A DNA stretch of 64,000 nt, from contig NZ_JAIPUL010000001.1 of assembly GCF_020180945.1 (NCBI RefSeq), positions 1,426,001 through 1,490,000 of the forward strand. The letters run 5' to 3'. Under the pieces are notes generated by a model, which saw only the letters and a program-made list of their open reading frames with translations, had not been told where the DNA came from and did not search any database. Source of the DNA: Lacticaseibacillus kribbianus (GTDB lineage Bacteria; Bacillota; Bacilli; Lactobacillales; Lactobacillaceae). The stretch's first letter is position 1; the number at the start of each line of letters is the position of its first letter. The position numbers and the translations under genes are program-made. Below are positions 41,732 through 51,342 of this stretch, piece after piece.

Positions 41732-44197
41732 ATGATTCCAGATCCCAACGCCCTTGGCCCGCTCACGCTGGTCGAAGGCGACGTCCACTTCGATTACCAC
41801 GGCTGGCACGCCCGCCTGGCCGCGGTCAACGACCACCTGGTGCGCCTGACCGTCACCCAGGCCCCGGACTGGCCGGCCCATCCCAGCATCCAGGAAGCCC
41901 CGGACATCCAAAAGCACGCCGACGCCACGGTCGCCAGCGGCGGCTCCGGCCAGCGCTTCGATGCCCCAATCGTCACCGCAACCGCGCACCGGCCGCTGAC
42001 GCTGACGGCCAACACCGCCGCGCTGGGCGCCTACCGCCTGGTGCTTGAGGACGGCCGCCTGACCGTGACGCTCGGCGAGCAGATGGTCTGCACCCTCGCG
42101 CTGCCGCAGCTGGAGGACCACCGCTGGACGACCCGCATCCGCACGACGCCCGGCGCCGACTACTTCGGCGGCGGGATGCAAAACGGGCGGGTCAACCTGA
42201 ACGGCCAGCTGATCTCGATTCGCAACGAGAACCGCTGGACCAAGGGCGGCGTGACCTCGCCGGTGCCGTTCTACTGGTCCACCACCGGCTACGGCCTGTT
42301 GGTCAACTCCTTCACCCCCGGCGAGTACGACTTCGCCAACCCGCACGCCGGCGCCTACCTGATGCACGAGGATCCCGTTTTTGACGCCTACCTGATCCTC
42401 GCGACGACCCCGGCCGGGCTGATCCACGGCTACCACGAGCTGACCGGCCTGCCGGCGCTGCCGCCGGCCTTCACCTTCTACCCCGCCCACTTCAACGCCT
42501 ACAACCGCGATTACTGGGTGCCTGTCACCCAAGACTCCGCCGGCGCGATCCGCTTTGCCGACGGTCAGTGGTACAAGGAGTACCAGCCGATCAAAAAGGA
42601 GACCTTCAACACCGGCTTTCGCCGCGGCGCCATCACCGTCGCCGGCGTGACGCTGGTGCCCAACGTCTTCGGCCACGGCCACGTGACCTTCACCGAGCCT
42701 GACGAGGCGGGCAACCCGCGCCGCGCCGTGCGCGAGACGCTCAACGGCGAGCACGACCCGCAGTTCTCCGCGCGCGCGGTGCTGGACCGCTACCTCGACA
42801 ACGGCTTTCCGCTCGGCTGGCTTTTGCCCAACGACGGCTACGGCGCCGGGTACGGCCAGACCGACTCGCTCGCCGGCGACCTGCAAAACCTCGCGGCGTT
42901 TGCCGACTACGCGCGCGGCCGCGGCGTCACCACCGGGCTGTGGACCCAGGCCAACCTGACGCCCAAGGACCCGGCTGCCCCGCAAAAGGGCGACCGCGAC
43001 TTCGCCCGCGAGCTTGACGTCGGCGTCCGCGCGATCAAAACCGACGTCGCCTGGGTCGGCGAGGGCTACACCTTCGGCCTGAACGCCGGGGCGCGCGCCG
43101 CCGCCGAGTTCGCCAAGCGCCAGCTGCGCCCGGCCATCGTCACCCTGGACGGCTGGGCCGGCTCGCAGCGCACCGGCATCACCTGGACCGGCGACCAGGA
43201 CGGCGCCGACTGGCTCAACCTCGCGGTGCACATCGGTTCCTACCTCTCCGCCGGGCTGTCCGGGCTGCCCAACGTCGCCTCGGATGTCGACGGCATCTAC
43301 GCCGGCGGCAACCCCGTGATCCAGACCCGTGACCTGCAGTGGAAGGCCTTCACCCCGCACTTTTTCGCCATGGACGGCTGGGGCGACCAGCCCAAGCTGA
43401 TGGGCATGGAGCTGCCTGACCCGTACCGCGCGATCAACCGCGCGTTCCTGCAGTTCCACACCGCGCTTTTGCCGACGCTGTACAGCCTGGCGGCGCTGGC
43501 CCGCGACACCGGCGCCCCGGTGATACGGCCGACCTTCTGGAGCGCGCCGAGCGCCTACACCCAGGGCCCGGCGCTTGAAGACCAGTTCCTGCTCGGCGAC
43601 GCGCTGTTGGTCGCGCCGATCGTCAACGCGTACGGACTTGACGGCACCACCAGCCGGCGCGACCACGTCTTCCTGCCGGCCGGCACCTGGTACGACTTCT
43701 GGACCGGGGAAAAACTGACCGGTGACGCCACCCTGCACGACCTGGTTACCCCGCTGGACCGGCTGCCCCTCTTCGTGCGCGAGGGCGCGATCCTCGCGCT
43801 GACGGCGCCGCACCTGACCCCGGACGCCCGCCCGGCGACGCGCGTCATCGACTGGACGCCGGGCGTCGGCCGCTTCACCCTGGTTGAGGACGACGGGGCA
43901 AGTGACGCCTACCTCAGGGGCGAGCAGGCCCGCACCGAGCTGACCGGCACGGCGCAGGCGCTGACCATCGAAGCGACCACCGGCCACTTTGAAGGTCAGG
44001 CCGAGTGCGTGCCGCTTCGAGTCTTCGTCCAGGGTGCCACGGGCCCCGCGACCGTCACCGTCGACGGCCAGCCGCTTGACGTTCAGGGTGTGGTCGGCCC
44101 GCGCCCGGACGACGTGCTGCACCGTCCGGCCACCGGGCTGTTCCTGGACCTGGGTGTGCAGTCGATCAGAAGCACCATCGTCGTCACGATTCAGTAG
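41732..44197 (+). CDS. Glycoside hydrolase family 31 (alpha-glucosidase/xylosidase-like)
   Basis: An 821-residue GH31 enzyme: N-terminal beta-sandwich, (beta/alpha)8 barrel, and C-terminal beta domains. The nucleophile Asp is in IKTDVAWVGEGY near residue 437 and the acid/base Asp in TWTGDQDGADW near 488. Members cleave alpha-glucosides, alpha-xylosides or sulfoquinovosides; none is specified here. It has no signal peptide, so it is cytoplasmic. AGGAGG precedes the ATG. It is a single-gene unit with a good terminator. Confidence 0.92.
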   Translation: MIPDPNALGPLTLVEGDVHFDYHGWHARLAAVNDHLVRLTVTQAPDWPAHPSIQEAPDIQKHADATVASGGSGQRFDAPIVTATAHRPLTLTANTAALGAYRLVLEDGRLTVTLGEQMVCTLALPQLEDHRWTTRIRTTPGADYFGGGMQNGRVNLNGQLISIRNENRWTKGGVTSPVPFYWSTTGYGLLVNSFTPGEYDFANPHAGAYLMHEDPVFDAYLILATTPAGLIHGYHELTGLPALPPAFTFYPAHFNAYNRDYWVPVTQDSAGAIRFADGQWYKEYQPIKKETFNTGFRRGAITVAGVTLVPNVFGHGHVTFTEPDEAGNPRRAVRETLNGEHDPQFSARAVLDRYLDNGFPLGWLLPNDGYGAGYGQTDSLAGDLQNLAAFADYARGRGVTTGLWTQANLTPKDPAAPQKGDRDFARELDVGVRAIKTDVAWVGEGYTFGLNAGARAAAEFAKRQLRPAIVTLDGWAGSQRTGITWTGDQDGADWLNLAVHIGSYLSAGLSGLPNVASDVDGIYAGGNPVIQTRDLQWKAFTPHFFAMDGWGDQPKLMGMELPDPYRAINRAFLQFHTALLPTLYSLAALARDTGAPVIRPTFWSAPSAYTQGPALEDQFLLGDALLVAPIVNAYGLDGTTSRRDHVFLPAGTWYDFWTGEKLTGDATLHDLVTPLDRLPLFVREGAILALTAPHLTPDARPATRVIDWTPGVGRFTLVEDDGASDAYLRGEQARTELTGTAQALTIEATTGHFEGQAECVPLRVFVQGATGPATVTVDGQPLDVQGVVGPRPDDVLHRPATGLFLDLGVQSIRSTIVVTIQ

Positions 44198-44275
44198 CGC
44201 GACCGCCGGTAACAGGTTATCCAGAACCAAGTGCCTCGGCTCCCCTGCGGTATCGCGCTTCACTGAGCGACACAA

Positions 44276-44310
44276 AAGCCTGTCCGAATTATTATCGGGC
44301 AGGCTTTTTG
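44276..44310 (+). terminator. Terminator of the GH31 gene
   Basis: AAGCCTGTCCGA / TCGGGCAGGCTT stem followed by T5. Confidence 0.9.
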
Positions 44311-44394
44311 CGTTTTATAGCTAAGATGTGCACTTGAAATCTAACTTGTCTGGATTTAGAAGCGCGTATTACAAATCTGTGGAATTATCAACAA

Positions 44395-44593
44395 TGTAGG
44401 GCGGAGGTGCGGACGGCCCACTGGCGGAGGCGCAGGGCTGGGGCGAGCCAGTGTGAAATTGCTGTTGCCGACCGAACTTGTCGGCTTACAGCAAGGGCGG
44501 GTCCTGAGACCGGAACGGGCTCAGGAGAGCCCCACACGTTCCGCCGCCCTAGCCCGGAGCCGGAGGCAGTGGGCCGTCTGGGCCGGAGCCCGG
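44395..44593 (-). repeat. Family A structured repeat, copy 12
   Basis: 39 bp past the last DUF1048 stop, same sense. GGGCTGGGGC / GCCCTAGCCC (wobble) and GCCGAC / GTCGGC in hairpin C. Hairpin D's loop is shortened to ACCGGAACGGG. Confidence 0.88.
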
Positions 44594-44632
44594 ATTTTCA
44601 GAGCCTCCACAGGCTTCCTCGGGTGCGGCGGC

Positions 44633-44884
44633 TCAGATCAGCCCGTCGGCGAAGGCCGCGACGTCCGGGCCGGTCACCGCCAGGACGTCCTCGCCCCGCG
44701 CCGCGCCGGCCTCAAACAGCGCCAGCAGGTCTTGAAGCCGCGCGAACTGGTCGGCCCACACCGGCGCGGTCACCTTGAGCAGGTACTTTTGAATCTCCTT
44801 GTACACCACTTCGTAGTCGTGCGGCAGCGCGTGCACCGCCGCGGCGTGCGCGCGCCACGCGCGCTTGTCCTCAATCAGGCTCAT
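44633..44884 (-). CDS. DUF1048 family protein (short)
   Basis: An 83-residue helical protein. The HALPHDYEVVYKEIQKYLLK segment and the C-terminal GEDVLAVTGPDVAAFADGLI are typical of DUF1048 proteins encoded beside PadR regulators. It is last in a padR-DUF1048-DUF1048 operon; its ATG overlaps the stop of the upstream gene. Function unknown, probably linked to drug or envelope stress through PadR. Confidence 0.85.
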   Translation of the reverse strand: MSLIEDKRAWRAHAAAVHALPHDYEVVYKEIQKYLLKVTAPVWADQFARLQDLLALFEAGAARGEDVLAVTGPDVAAFADGLI

Positions 44885-45237
44885 GGCTGCTTCCTCCCCA
44901 GCTTCCGGTACACCGCGGCGTTGAGCTGCGCGCGCCAGCGGTCCTGCAGGCTGGTCGCGCCGCTGGCCGCCCCAACCCCGTCGGCGAACTCGGCGACGTC
45001 CTCACCCAGCGCGTCCTGGGCGCTGGCACCGCGGGCGGCGGCGGCCTCCATCAGCTCGAGGATGCCCGAAAGGATCGGCATCAGGTTGCGCCCGGAAAAA
45101 TCGCTGCGGGCCATCACGGTTGCCAGCACCGTCTGCCACGCGGTGCGGTAGTCCGGTGGCAGCTGCTGCACGCGCTTGTCGAAGCCGGCCAGCTCGCGGT
45201 TCATGTCGTTGCCGGTAATTTTGTCCCAGAAATTCAT
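44881..45237 (-). CDS. DUF1048 family protein
   Basis: A 118-residue paralogue of the next gene: MNFWDKITGNDMNRE, LPPDYRTAWQTVLATVM, then ALGEDVAEFADGV. It lies 4 bp after padR and overlaps the second DUF1048 gene, so all three are translated from one mRNA. Confidence 0.88.
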   Translation of the reverse strand: MNFWDKITGNDMNRELAGFDKRVQQLPPDYRTAWQTVLATVMARSDFSGRNLMPILSGILELMEAAAARGASAQDALGEDVAEFADGVGAASGATSLQDRWRAQLNAAVYRKLGRKQP

Positions 45238-45241
45238 GCCG

Positions 45242-45559
45242 TCACCTCCGCAGACCCGCGACGGTGGCCGTCAGCCAGTCCCACCGCAGCCAAAAATCCG
45301 CCAGGTACATTTTGCCCGCTTCGTTGAGCGAATAAAACTTGCGCGCCGGCCCGAGCTTGGACTGGCGGCGCGTCACGTCCAGCAGGCCCTTTTTCTCCAG
45401 CCGCAACAGCGCGGTGTACACCGTGCCCTCCACGATGTCGTCCAGGCCGTGATCCGCCAGGTACTGGGTGATCTCGTAGCCATAGGTCTCGCCCTGGCTG
45501 ATGCGCTGCATGATGATGCCGTCCAGGGCCCCCTTCAGAAGCTCCGTCGAACCGTTCAT
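45242..45559 (-). CDS. PadR family transcriptional regulator
   Basis: A 105-residue short PadR: winged helix with GETYGYEITQYLADHGLD and the GTVYTALLRLEKKGLL recognition region, then a C-terminal dimerisation helix. The start at MNGSTELL follows AAAGGTGG. It represses its own operon in well-studied relatives. The promoter region has TTACTACTCGGTAATATAAT, including an imperfect inverted repeat. Confidence 0.93.
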   Translation of the reverse strand: MNGSTELLKGALDGIIMQRISQGETYGYEITQYLADHGLDDIVEGTVYTALLRLEKKGLLDVTRRQSKLGPARKFYSLNEAGKMYLADFWLRWDWLTATVAGLRR

Positions 45560-45603
45560 ATTGTTGCCACCTTTCAAGCCGGCGCGTCCGCGCCTTCCAG
45601 TAA

Positions 45604-45632
45604 ATTATATTACCGAGTAGTAAGTTCGGCAA
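45604..45632 (-). promoter_or_regulatory. padR promoter
   Basis: -35 TTGCCG (45627-45632), -10 TATAAT (45604-45609), 17-bp spacer; TTACTACTCGGTAA in the spacer may be the PadR site. Confidence 0.7.
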
Positions 45633-45642
45633 GTCGCCGCAC

Positions 45643-45668
45643 AAAAAAGCCGGGCGGTTGCCCGGCAT
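45643..45668 (-). terminator. Terminator of the repeat-protein gene
   Basis: GCCGGGC / GCCCGGC stem followed by T6 on the minus strand. Confidence 0.88.
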
Positions 45669-45685
45669 CTTGGTCTGTCATCGCG

Positions 45686-46366
45686 TTACTTGGTCAGCAC
45701 CAGCGGCGCGGATGCGCCCGTCACCCACTGCAGCGTGCTGCCGTCGTGAACCAGGTACAGCGGATCAGCGGCCTGAGTTGGGGTGAAGATGTACCCGTTC
45801 CCCGTGCGCGCCGCGCGGTAGCCGGTGGTGACCGGCGTCATCCCCGGCTGCGCGACGGTCAGCGTCGTCGCCGTCAGCGTGATGGTCACATTCGGGTTGC
45901 GCCAGGTGCCGTAGTAGCCGGCGAGCCCGGTGGCCGCCTTGGCCGCCGCTGCCTGCTTCGCTGCGGCTGCCTGCTTCGCTGCCGCGGCCTGCTTGGCTGC
46001 GGCTGCCTGCTTGGCCGCCGCTTCCTGCTTCGCTGCCGCGGCCTGCTTCGCTGCCGCTGCCCGCTTGGCTGCCGCGGCCTGCTTGGCTGCGGCTGCCTGC
46101 TTGGCCGCCGCTTCCTGCTTCGCTGCGGCTGCCTGCTTGGTTGCCGCCGCCTGCTTCGCTGCCGCCGCCTGCTTGGCCGCTGCTGCCTTCTCGGTCGCTG
46201 CTGTCTTCTTTGCTGCCGCTACCTGCTTCGTCGTCGCGGTCGTCCGCGCCGTCTTTGTGGTGACCGCGGTGCGAGTGGCGGCCGTGTCCGTCTGCACGTC
46301 TACCCGACTTGCTGCCCACGTGCCCACACCCAGGGTTACCAGCCCAATCAACAGCCACTTCTTCAT
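45686..46366 (-). CDS. Secreted protein with (KQAAAA)n helical stalk
   Basis: A 226-residue protein. MKKWLLIGLVTLGVGTWAAS is a signal peptide. Then comes a Thr-rich stretch, about 14 hexad units of the type KQAAAA/KQEAAA, predicted as one long charged helix, and an ~80-residue beta-rich C-terminal domain (GYYGTWRNPNVTITLTATTL...). No LPxTG. The ATG follows AGGAG. It is probably an exported stalk-plus-domain protein; function unknown. The stalk is encoded by an 18-bp tandem repeat. Confidence 0.8.
   Translation of the reverse strand: MKKWLLIGLVTLGVGTWAASRVDVQTDTAATRTAVTTKTARTTATTKQVAAAKKTAATEKAAAAKQAAAAKQAAATKQAAAAKQEAAAKQAAAAKQAAAAKRAAAAKQAAAAKQEAAAKQAAAAKQAAAAKQAAAAKQAAAAKAATGLAGYYGTWRNPNVTITLTATTLTVAQPGMTPVTTGYRAARTGNGYIFTPTQAADPLYLVHDGSTLQWVTGASAPLVLTK
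45940..46210 (-). repeat. 18-bp tandem repeat encoding KQAAAA units
   Basis: On the plus strand, near-identical CTGCTTCGCTGCCGC-type units repeat without frame break. Copy number could vary by slippage without changing frame. Confidence 0.8.
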
Positions 46367-46554
46367 CGCGATCACTCCTTTTGTTTTGTTACGCCCAGTA
46401 TAACACGGCGACACGAATCTGTAACGTAATTGACACATTCTTAAGAAATCGCCGAGTTGGCGGCACCGTCCGCCGGGCCAAAATGTTACAAAAGCATTTC
46501 GTCGTCGTTAAACCGAACAAGTGTTTGTATAATAATCTCGAGGAGGTGAGCGCC

Positions 46555-46944
46555 ATGAGCGTGGATCACCGGGCGGCGGCCCGCCGCGTCGCCGACTTTT
46601 TCGCCCACGAGTACCGCGACCGCGGCATGCTGAAGTGGCAGGGGTTCTTCCTGTCCGACCACACCGCCGCGCTGAACAAGGAGCAGGCCAAGGCGGCGGT
46701 GGCCGTCCCCGAACTTGAGCCTCAGGACCAGGCCACGGTGCGCGCCGCGCTGGCTTTGGCCTACGCCAGCGGCGAGTCCGTCACCTGCCAGCTGAAAACC
46801 GTCGACTACGAGCACGCGCTGCAGCCGCCCTTCACCGGCAAGGTGCGCGGCTACACGGCCGACGACGGCGTGCAGATCGGCGACGTGGCGGTGCGCATCG
46901 CCGACCTGCGCCACGTGACGCGGTTGGGTTTTGCGGTCAATTAG
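46555..46944 (+). CDS. YolD-like family protein
   Basis: A 129-residue protein with the YolD-like signature DRGMLKWQGFFLSDHTAALNK (split here: DRGMLKWQGFF at about residues 20-30). YolD-like proteins often accompany UmuC-type polymerases, but none is here. GAGGAGGTGAGCGCC gives a strong ribosome site; TATAAT at 46528-46533 is the probable -10. It is followed after 34 bp by a small membrane protein. Confidence 0.85.
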   Translation: MSVDHRAAARRVADFFAHEYRDRGMLKWQGFFLSDHTAALNKEQAKAAVAVPELEPQDQATVRAALALAYASGESVTCQLKTVDYEHALQPPFTGKVRGYTADDGVQIGDVAVRIADLRHVTRLGFAVN

Positions 46945-46978
46945 TGTACACTACGCCTAAACACTTAGGAGGTCCGAG

Positions 46979-47275
46979 ATGACACTCATCGCAATTCTGA
47001 TCGACGGGCTGGCGGCGGCCGGCTACCACGTCCAGGCCACGTCCGGCCTGCACATGGCCGGGACCATTTTCCAGGGCGTCTTGACGCTGGCGCTGCTCAT
47101 CATGACGTTCGCCTACAAGGGCAAGCGGCTGGGCTGGTTCAACTTCAGCACCTGGGCGCACAATTTCACCTTCCGCTACGCCGTCATCATCCTGTCGCTG
47201 ATCGTCAACGCGGTGCTGCTCTTCGTCTACGTGCTGAACGTGACGGGCCAAAACACCGAACTGCTGTTCCACTAA
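46979..47275 (+). CDS. Small membrane protein
   Basis: A 98-residue protein with two or three hydrophobic helices (GTIFQGVLTLALLIMTFAY; YAVIILSLIVNAVLLFVYVL). TAGGAGG precedes the ATG. Probably cotranscribed with the YolD-like gene. I do not recognise a family. Confidence 0.75.
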   Translation: MTLIAILIDGLAAAGYHVQATSGLHMAGTIFQGVLTLALLIMTFAYKGKRLGWFNFSTWAHNFTFRYAVIILSLIVNAVLLFVYVLNVTGQNTELLFH

Positions 47276-47290
47276 TTAACATCTGAACAC

Positions 47291-47490
47291 CCGGGCTCCG
47301 GCCCGGACGCATCACTACTTCCAGCTCCGGGCCGGGGCGGCGGAACGCGTGGGGCTCTCTTGAGCCCAAAGTGCGGTCTCAAGACCCGCCCTTGCTGTAA
47401 GGCGGCAAAAACCGCCGCCTAACAGCAATTTCACGCTGGCTCGCCCCGGCCCTGCGCCTCCAGCAGTGATGCATCCAGCCTACGCCCTGC
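47291..47490 (+). repeat. Family A structured repeat, copy 13
   Basis: Starts 15 bp after the small membrane protein's stop, same sense. Hairpin C (complementary strand) TAGGCGGC / GCCGCCTTA. The outer end is degenerate (CCTACGCCCTGCC). Confidence 0.88.
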
Positions 47491-47606
47491 CTAGTGATTC
47501 ATCCGCCAAGTCGCGACATTCGATGCCCAAAACAGACAGGCTGTATTTTCAGATACCGTTTAGTTTCGCCCGCCGTCGCGCCCCGGCGGCTATTTTTTTG
47601 CCCAAA

Positions 47607-47733
47607 GTTTAGTAAACATTTAGCACTGCGAATCATTCCCGAAGCGACGGGATTGGCAGCGGTTCACTCAAAATGAATCACGGCAAAATTTAGTAAACTT
47701 TCGGTTCACTTTTCCCCGGAATTTTAGTAAACT
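47607..47733 (+). promoter_or_regulatory. galR promoter with three GalR-type operators
   Basis: TTTAGTAAAC repeats at 47607-47617, 47688-47700 and 47722-47733. The last overlaps a probable -10 (TAAACT) paired with TTCACT at 17 bp. TTTAGTAAAC-type sites are the known target of lactobacillar/streptococcal GalR. Confidence 0.7.
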
Positions 47734-47780
47734 ATCCGTGAAGGCGCGAGCAGCGCCTGGCTTGGAAAGGAGGGGTCGTC

Positions 47781-48767
47781 ATCGCCACCCTGAAAGACAT
47801 CGCAAAGGCCGCGCACGTCAGCGCCGCCACCGTGTCCCGCGTGCTGAACGCGGACACGTCGCTTTCGGTCGCCCCGGACACGCGCCGGCGCATCTTCGCC
47901 GCCGCGGAGGCCCTGAACTACACGAAGCACCAGCGGCGCGCCACCCCCGCGGCCAGCACCATCGGCCTGGTCCAGTGGTACTCCGAGGCCGCCGAGACCA
48001 ACGACCTGTACTACCGCGCCGTGCGCTGGGGCGTTGAGACCCAGCTTCAGGCCGACGGGTTCGCCATCGACCACGTCTTCGCCAGCGACACGCTGCCGAG
48101 CACCGAGCTGGCCGGGCTGATCGCCATCGGCAAGTACTCCGAGGCCCAGCTGGCCAACTTCAAGGCGCTCGGCCTGCCGCTGGTGATTGTGGACCAGGAC
48201 ACCCTGGCCCAGGAAATTAGCTGCGTGACCACGAGCTTCGGCGATCCGGTCGACCGGATCGTGCAGCACTTCCTGGCCGCCGGGCACCGGCGCATCGCGA
48301 TGATCACCGGCGCGGAGCAGACCACCGACGGCGTGCCGCTGACCGACGCGCGGCTGACCGCCTTCAAGCGGGCGATGAGCCGCCGCGCCACGCTCGATGA
48401 GGCGCTGATTTTCCCCGGGCCCTTCACCATCGAGGGCGGCTACCAGACCATGACCGCCGTCATCGAGAAGCTTCAGGGTGACCTGCCGCACGCGTTTTTC
48501 GTCGCAAGCGACACGATGGCCATCGGCGCGATCAAGGCGCTTCAGGAGCACCACATTCAGGTGCCGGAGCAGGTCAGCGTGATCGGCTTCAACGACCTGG
48601 CCGTGGGCCGCTACATCAGCCCGAGCCTGAGCACCGTGCAGGTCGCCACCCAGCTGATGGGCATGAACGCCGCGCGCCTGCTGAAGGACCAGCTCGACGG
48701 CCTGGCGACCACCCCGGTTCGCATCACGCTGGGCAGCACGCTGTTGCTGCGCGACTCCAGCGACTAA
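47781..48767 (+). CDS. galR: Galactose operon regulator GalR (LacI family), apparent ATC start
   Basis: A 328-residue LacI/GalR repressor. The HTH ([20 protein letters not shown]) is encoded from 47781, where the codon is ATC; AAAGGAGG lies 7 nt upstream. No ATG, GTG or TTG exists in frame between the stop codon at 47739 and this point, and the first GTG (47832) would cut the helix-turn-helix in half. So either ATC is used as a rare start or the start ATG was mutated or miscalled. It directly precedes galK and carries GalR-like operators upstream. Confidence 0.85.
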   Translation: MATLKDIAKAAHVSAATVSRVLNADTSLSVAPDTRRRIFAAAEALNYTKHQRRATPAASTIGLVQWYSEAAETNDLYYRAVRWGVETQLQADGFAIDHVFASDTLPSTELAGLIAIGKYSEAQLANFKALGLPLVIVDQDTLAQEISCVTTSFGDPVDRIVQHFLAAGHRRIAMITGAEQTTDGVPLTDARLTAFKRAMSRRATLDEALIFPGPFTIEGGYQTMTAVIEKLQGDLPHAFFVASDTMAIGAIKALQEHHIQVPEQVSVIGFNDLAVGRYISPSLSTVQVATQLMGMNAARLLKDQLDGLATTPVRITLGSTLLLRDSSD

Positions 48768-48822
48768 CCACTGGCATTACGCTACTTTTAAAAAAACCGC
48801 ACCATCACAAAGGAGGAGCACC

Positions 48823-49989
48823 ATGGATACACAGGAACTTCGCACCGGCTTCACTGAGGTCTTCGGCCACGCGCCGGCCCACACCTACTTCGCCCCCGGC
48901 CGCATCAACCTGATCGGCGAGCACACCGATTACAACGGCGGCCACGTTTTCCCCTGCGCCATCAGCCTCGGCACCTACGCGGCCGTCGGTGCGAACACGG
49001 AAGACGCCTTCCGCCTGTTCTCCGCCAACTTCCCGGACGCCGGTCTGACCACGATTGCGCTGGCCGACCTGAATTCCGCCAAGGCCAACAGCTGGACCGA
49101 CTACTTCAAGGGCATGGCCCAGGTTCTCGCCAAGAGCGGCGCCGACTTCAACCACGGCCTGGACGTCTACATCAAGGGCAACCTGCCCAACGCGTCCGGC
49201 CTGTCCTCGTCCGCCTCGCTTGAGCTGTTGACCGGCATCATCCTGAAGGCCACGTACGGCTTGCCGGAGACCATGCTGGACCTGATCAAGAACGGCCAGA
49301 AGGTGGAAAACCAGTACATCGGCGTCAACTCAGGCATCATGGACCAGTTCGCCATCGGCATGGGCCAAGCGAACCGCGCCACCCTGCTGGACACCAACAC
49401 GCTGGAGTACGAGTCGCTGCCGCTTGACATGGGCGACAACGTGGTCGTGATCATGAACACCAACAAGCGCCGCGAGCTGGCCGACTCCAAGTACAACGAG
49501 CGCCGCAGCGAGTGCGAGGAGGCCCTGCGCCGCCTGCAGACCAAGCTTGACATCAAGAGCCTGGGTGATCTGAGCATCGACGAGTTCGACCAGTACAGCT
49601 ACCTGATCTACGACGGCACGCTGATCCGCCGTGCCCGCCACGCGGTGTTTGAAAACCAGCGGACGCTGCAGGCCGCCGCGGCCCTCAAGGCAAGCGATCT
49701 GGCGACGTTTGGCCGCCTGATGTCCGCCTCCGGGGTGTCTTTGGCCTACGACTACGAGGTCACCGGCCTTGAGCTCGACACCCTGGTCCAAAACGCGCTG
49801 AAGCAGCCCGGCGTCCTCGGCGCCCGCATGACCGGCGCCGGCTTTGGCGGCTGCGCCATCGCCCTGGTGAACAAGGACGCCGTGCCGGCCTTCACCGAAG
49901 CGGTCGGTGCCGCCTACCTGGAGACGGTCGGCTACAAGGCGGACTTCTACGTCGCCGAAATCGCCGACGGCCCGCGCCAGCTGGACTAA
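48823..49989 (+). CDS. galK: Galactokinase
   Basis: A 388-residue GHMP kinase. The galactokinase signature [15 protein letters not shown] is near residue 26, [16 protein letters not shown] is the ATP-binding GLSSS loop, and [17 protein letters not shown] is motif 3. It phosphorylates galactose to Gal-1-P. AAGGAGG precedes the ATG. It lies 55 bp after galR with no terminator between, so the two are probably one transcript. Confidence 0.97.
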   Translation: MDTQELRTGFTEVFGHAPAHTYFAPGRINLIGEHTDYNGGHVFPCAISLGTYAAVGANTEDAFRLFSANFPDAGLTTIALADLNSAKANSWTDYFKGMAQVLAKSGADFNHGLDVYIKGNLPNASGLSSSASLELLTGIILKATYGLPETMLDLIKNGQKVENQYIGVNSGIMDQFAIGMGQANRATLLDTNTLEYESLPLDMGDNVVVIMNTNKRRELADSKYNERRSECEEALRRLQTKLDIKSLGDLSIDEFDQYSYLIYDGTLIRRARHAVFENQRTLQAAAALKASDLATFGRLMSASGVSLAYDYEVTGLELDTLVQNALKQPGVLGARMTGAGFGGCAIALVNKDAVPAFTEAVGAAYLETVGYKADFYVAEIADGPRQLD

Positions 49990-49999
49990 GCCGTCCCTG

Positions 50000-50201
50000 C
50001 CGGGCTCCGGCACGACGGGGCCACTGCTTGCGGCTCCGGGCCGGGGCGGCGGAACGCGTGGGGCTCCCGCAAGCCCAAAGACCGGTCTTGCGACCCGCCC
50101 TTGCACTAAGCCGACAAAGTACGCCGGCTGAGTGCAATTTCACGCTGGCTCGCCCCGGCCCTACGCCGGAAGCTGTGACCCGGTCGTGCATCCGCCCTAT
50201 A
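50000..50201 (+). repeat. Family A structured repeat, copy 14 (inside the gal cluster)
   Basis: Starts 10 bp after the galK stop codon, same sense, and separates galK from galE by ~350 bp. Arms pair as in other copies; hairpin D uses CGCAAG / CTTGCG with a GGTCTTT loop variant. Confidence 0.9.
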
Positions 50202-50346
50202 CAGTGGTTAACCGACTGTGAATACGGCTGGTCGATAGGAATCATCAGAATTCAGGCCACTTAGAGCGTCTAACAGACCGTCCACTACACGGCCATCGCA
50301 AGCCAACGCAATGCGCTTGCCTCACACATTGAAAGGAGTTTTCCAC

Positions 50347-51342
50347 ATGACAATTGCTGTTTTAGGTGGGGCCGGGTACATCGGCTCCCATACCGTTGCG
50401 CAGCTGATCAAGCACGGCGAAGACGTCGTCGTGCTCGACAACTTGATCACCGGCCACCGCAAGGCCGTCGACCCCAAGGCGCGCTTTTACCAGGGCGACA
50501 TCCGCGACTACAAGTTTTTGAGCAGCGTTTTTTCCAAGGAAAAAATCGACGGCGTCATCCACTTCGCGGCCTTCTCCATCGTGCCCGAGTCGATGAAGGA
50601 CCCGCTGAAGTACTTCGACAACAACACCTCCGGCATGATCACGCTGCTTGAGGCGATGAAGCAGTTCGGCATCAACAAGATCGTCTTCTCCTCCACCGCC
50701 GCCACGTACGGCGAGCCCAAGCAGATCCCGATCAAGGAAACCGACCCGCAGATTCCGACCAACCCTTACGGCGAGTCGAAGCTTGCGATGGAGAAAATCA
50801 TCCACTGGGCCGACGTCGCGTACGGCATCCACTTCGTCGCGCTGCGCTACTTCAACGTCGCCGGCGCCATGCCGGACGGCTCGATCGGCGAGGATCACCA
50901 CCCGGAGACCCACCTGATTCCGATCATCCTGCAGGTGGCCGCGGGCACCCGCGACGGGCTGCAGATTTTCGGCGACGACTACCCGACCAAGGACGGCACC
51001 AACGTCCGCGATTACGTGCACGTCGTCGACCTGGCCGACGCCCACATCCTGGCGATGGACTACCTGAAGGCCGGCAAGCCGAGCACCGCGTTCAACCTGG
51101 GCTCCGCCACCGGCTTCTCCAACCTGGAGATCCTGAACGCCGCGCGCAAGGTGACCGGCAAGGCCATCCCGGCCACCATCGGCCCGCGCCGCGCCGGCGA
51201 CCCGAGCACCCTGATTGCGGCCTCCGACAAGGCCCGCACAGTGCTTGGCTGGCAGCCGAACTACGACAACATCGAGGCGATCCTCGCGACCGCCTGGAAT
51301 TGGCACGAAAGCAAGCCGGAAGGATTCGGTGACAAGATTTGA
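50347..51342 (+). CDS. galE: UDP-glucose 4-epimerase
   Basis: A 331-residue SDR epimerase. GGAGYIGSH binds NAD near the N-terminus, [16 protein letters not shown] supplies the Ser/Thr of the catalytic triad, and NPYGESK the YxxxK pair. It interconverts UDP-galactose and UDP-glucose. AGGAG precedes the ATG. Its stop overlaps the galT start (TTGA). Confidence 0.97.
   Translation: MTIAVLGGAGYIGSHTVAQLIKHGEDVVVLDNLITGHRKAVDPKARFYQGDIRDYKFLSSVFSKEKIDGVIHFAAFSIVPESMKDPLKYFDNNTSGMITLLEAMKQFGINKIVFSSTAATYGEPKQIPIKETDPQIPTNPYGESKLAMEKIIHWADVAYGIHFVALRYFNVAGAMPDGSIGEDHHPETHLIPIILQVAAGTRDGLQIFGDDYPTKDGTNVRDYVHVVDLADAHILAMDYLKAGKPSTAFNLGSATGFSNLEILNAARKVTGKAIPATIGPRRAGDPSTLIAASDKARTVLGWQPNYDNIEAILATAWNWHESKPEGFGDKI

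Noticed and set aside
41441-44275. A 944-codon open frame antisense to the GH31 gene, and similar long antisense frames (e.g. 1676-3088, 53097-54281, 59792-60817)
   Set aside because: They are shadows of GC-rich coding DNA: biased composition, no domains, no ribosome sites, and each lies over a gene with clear motifs.
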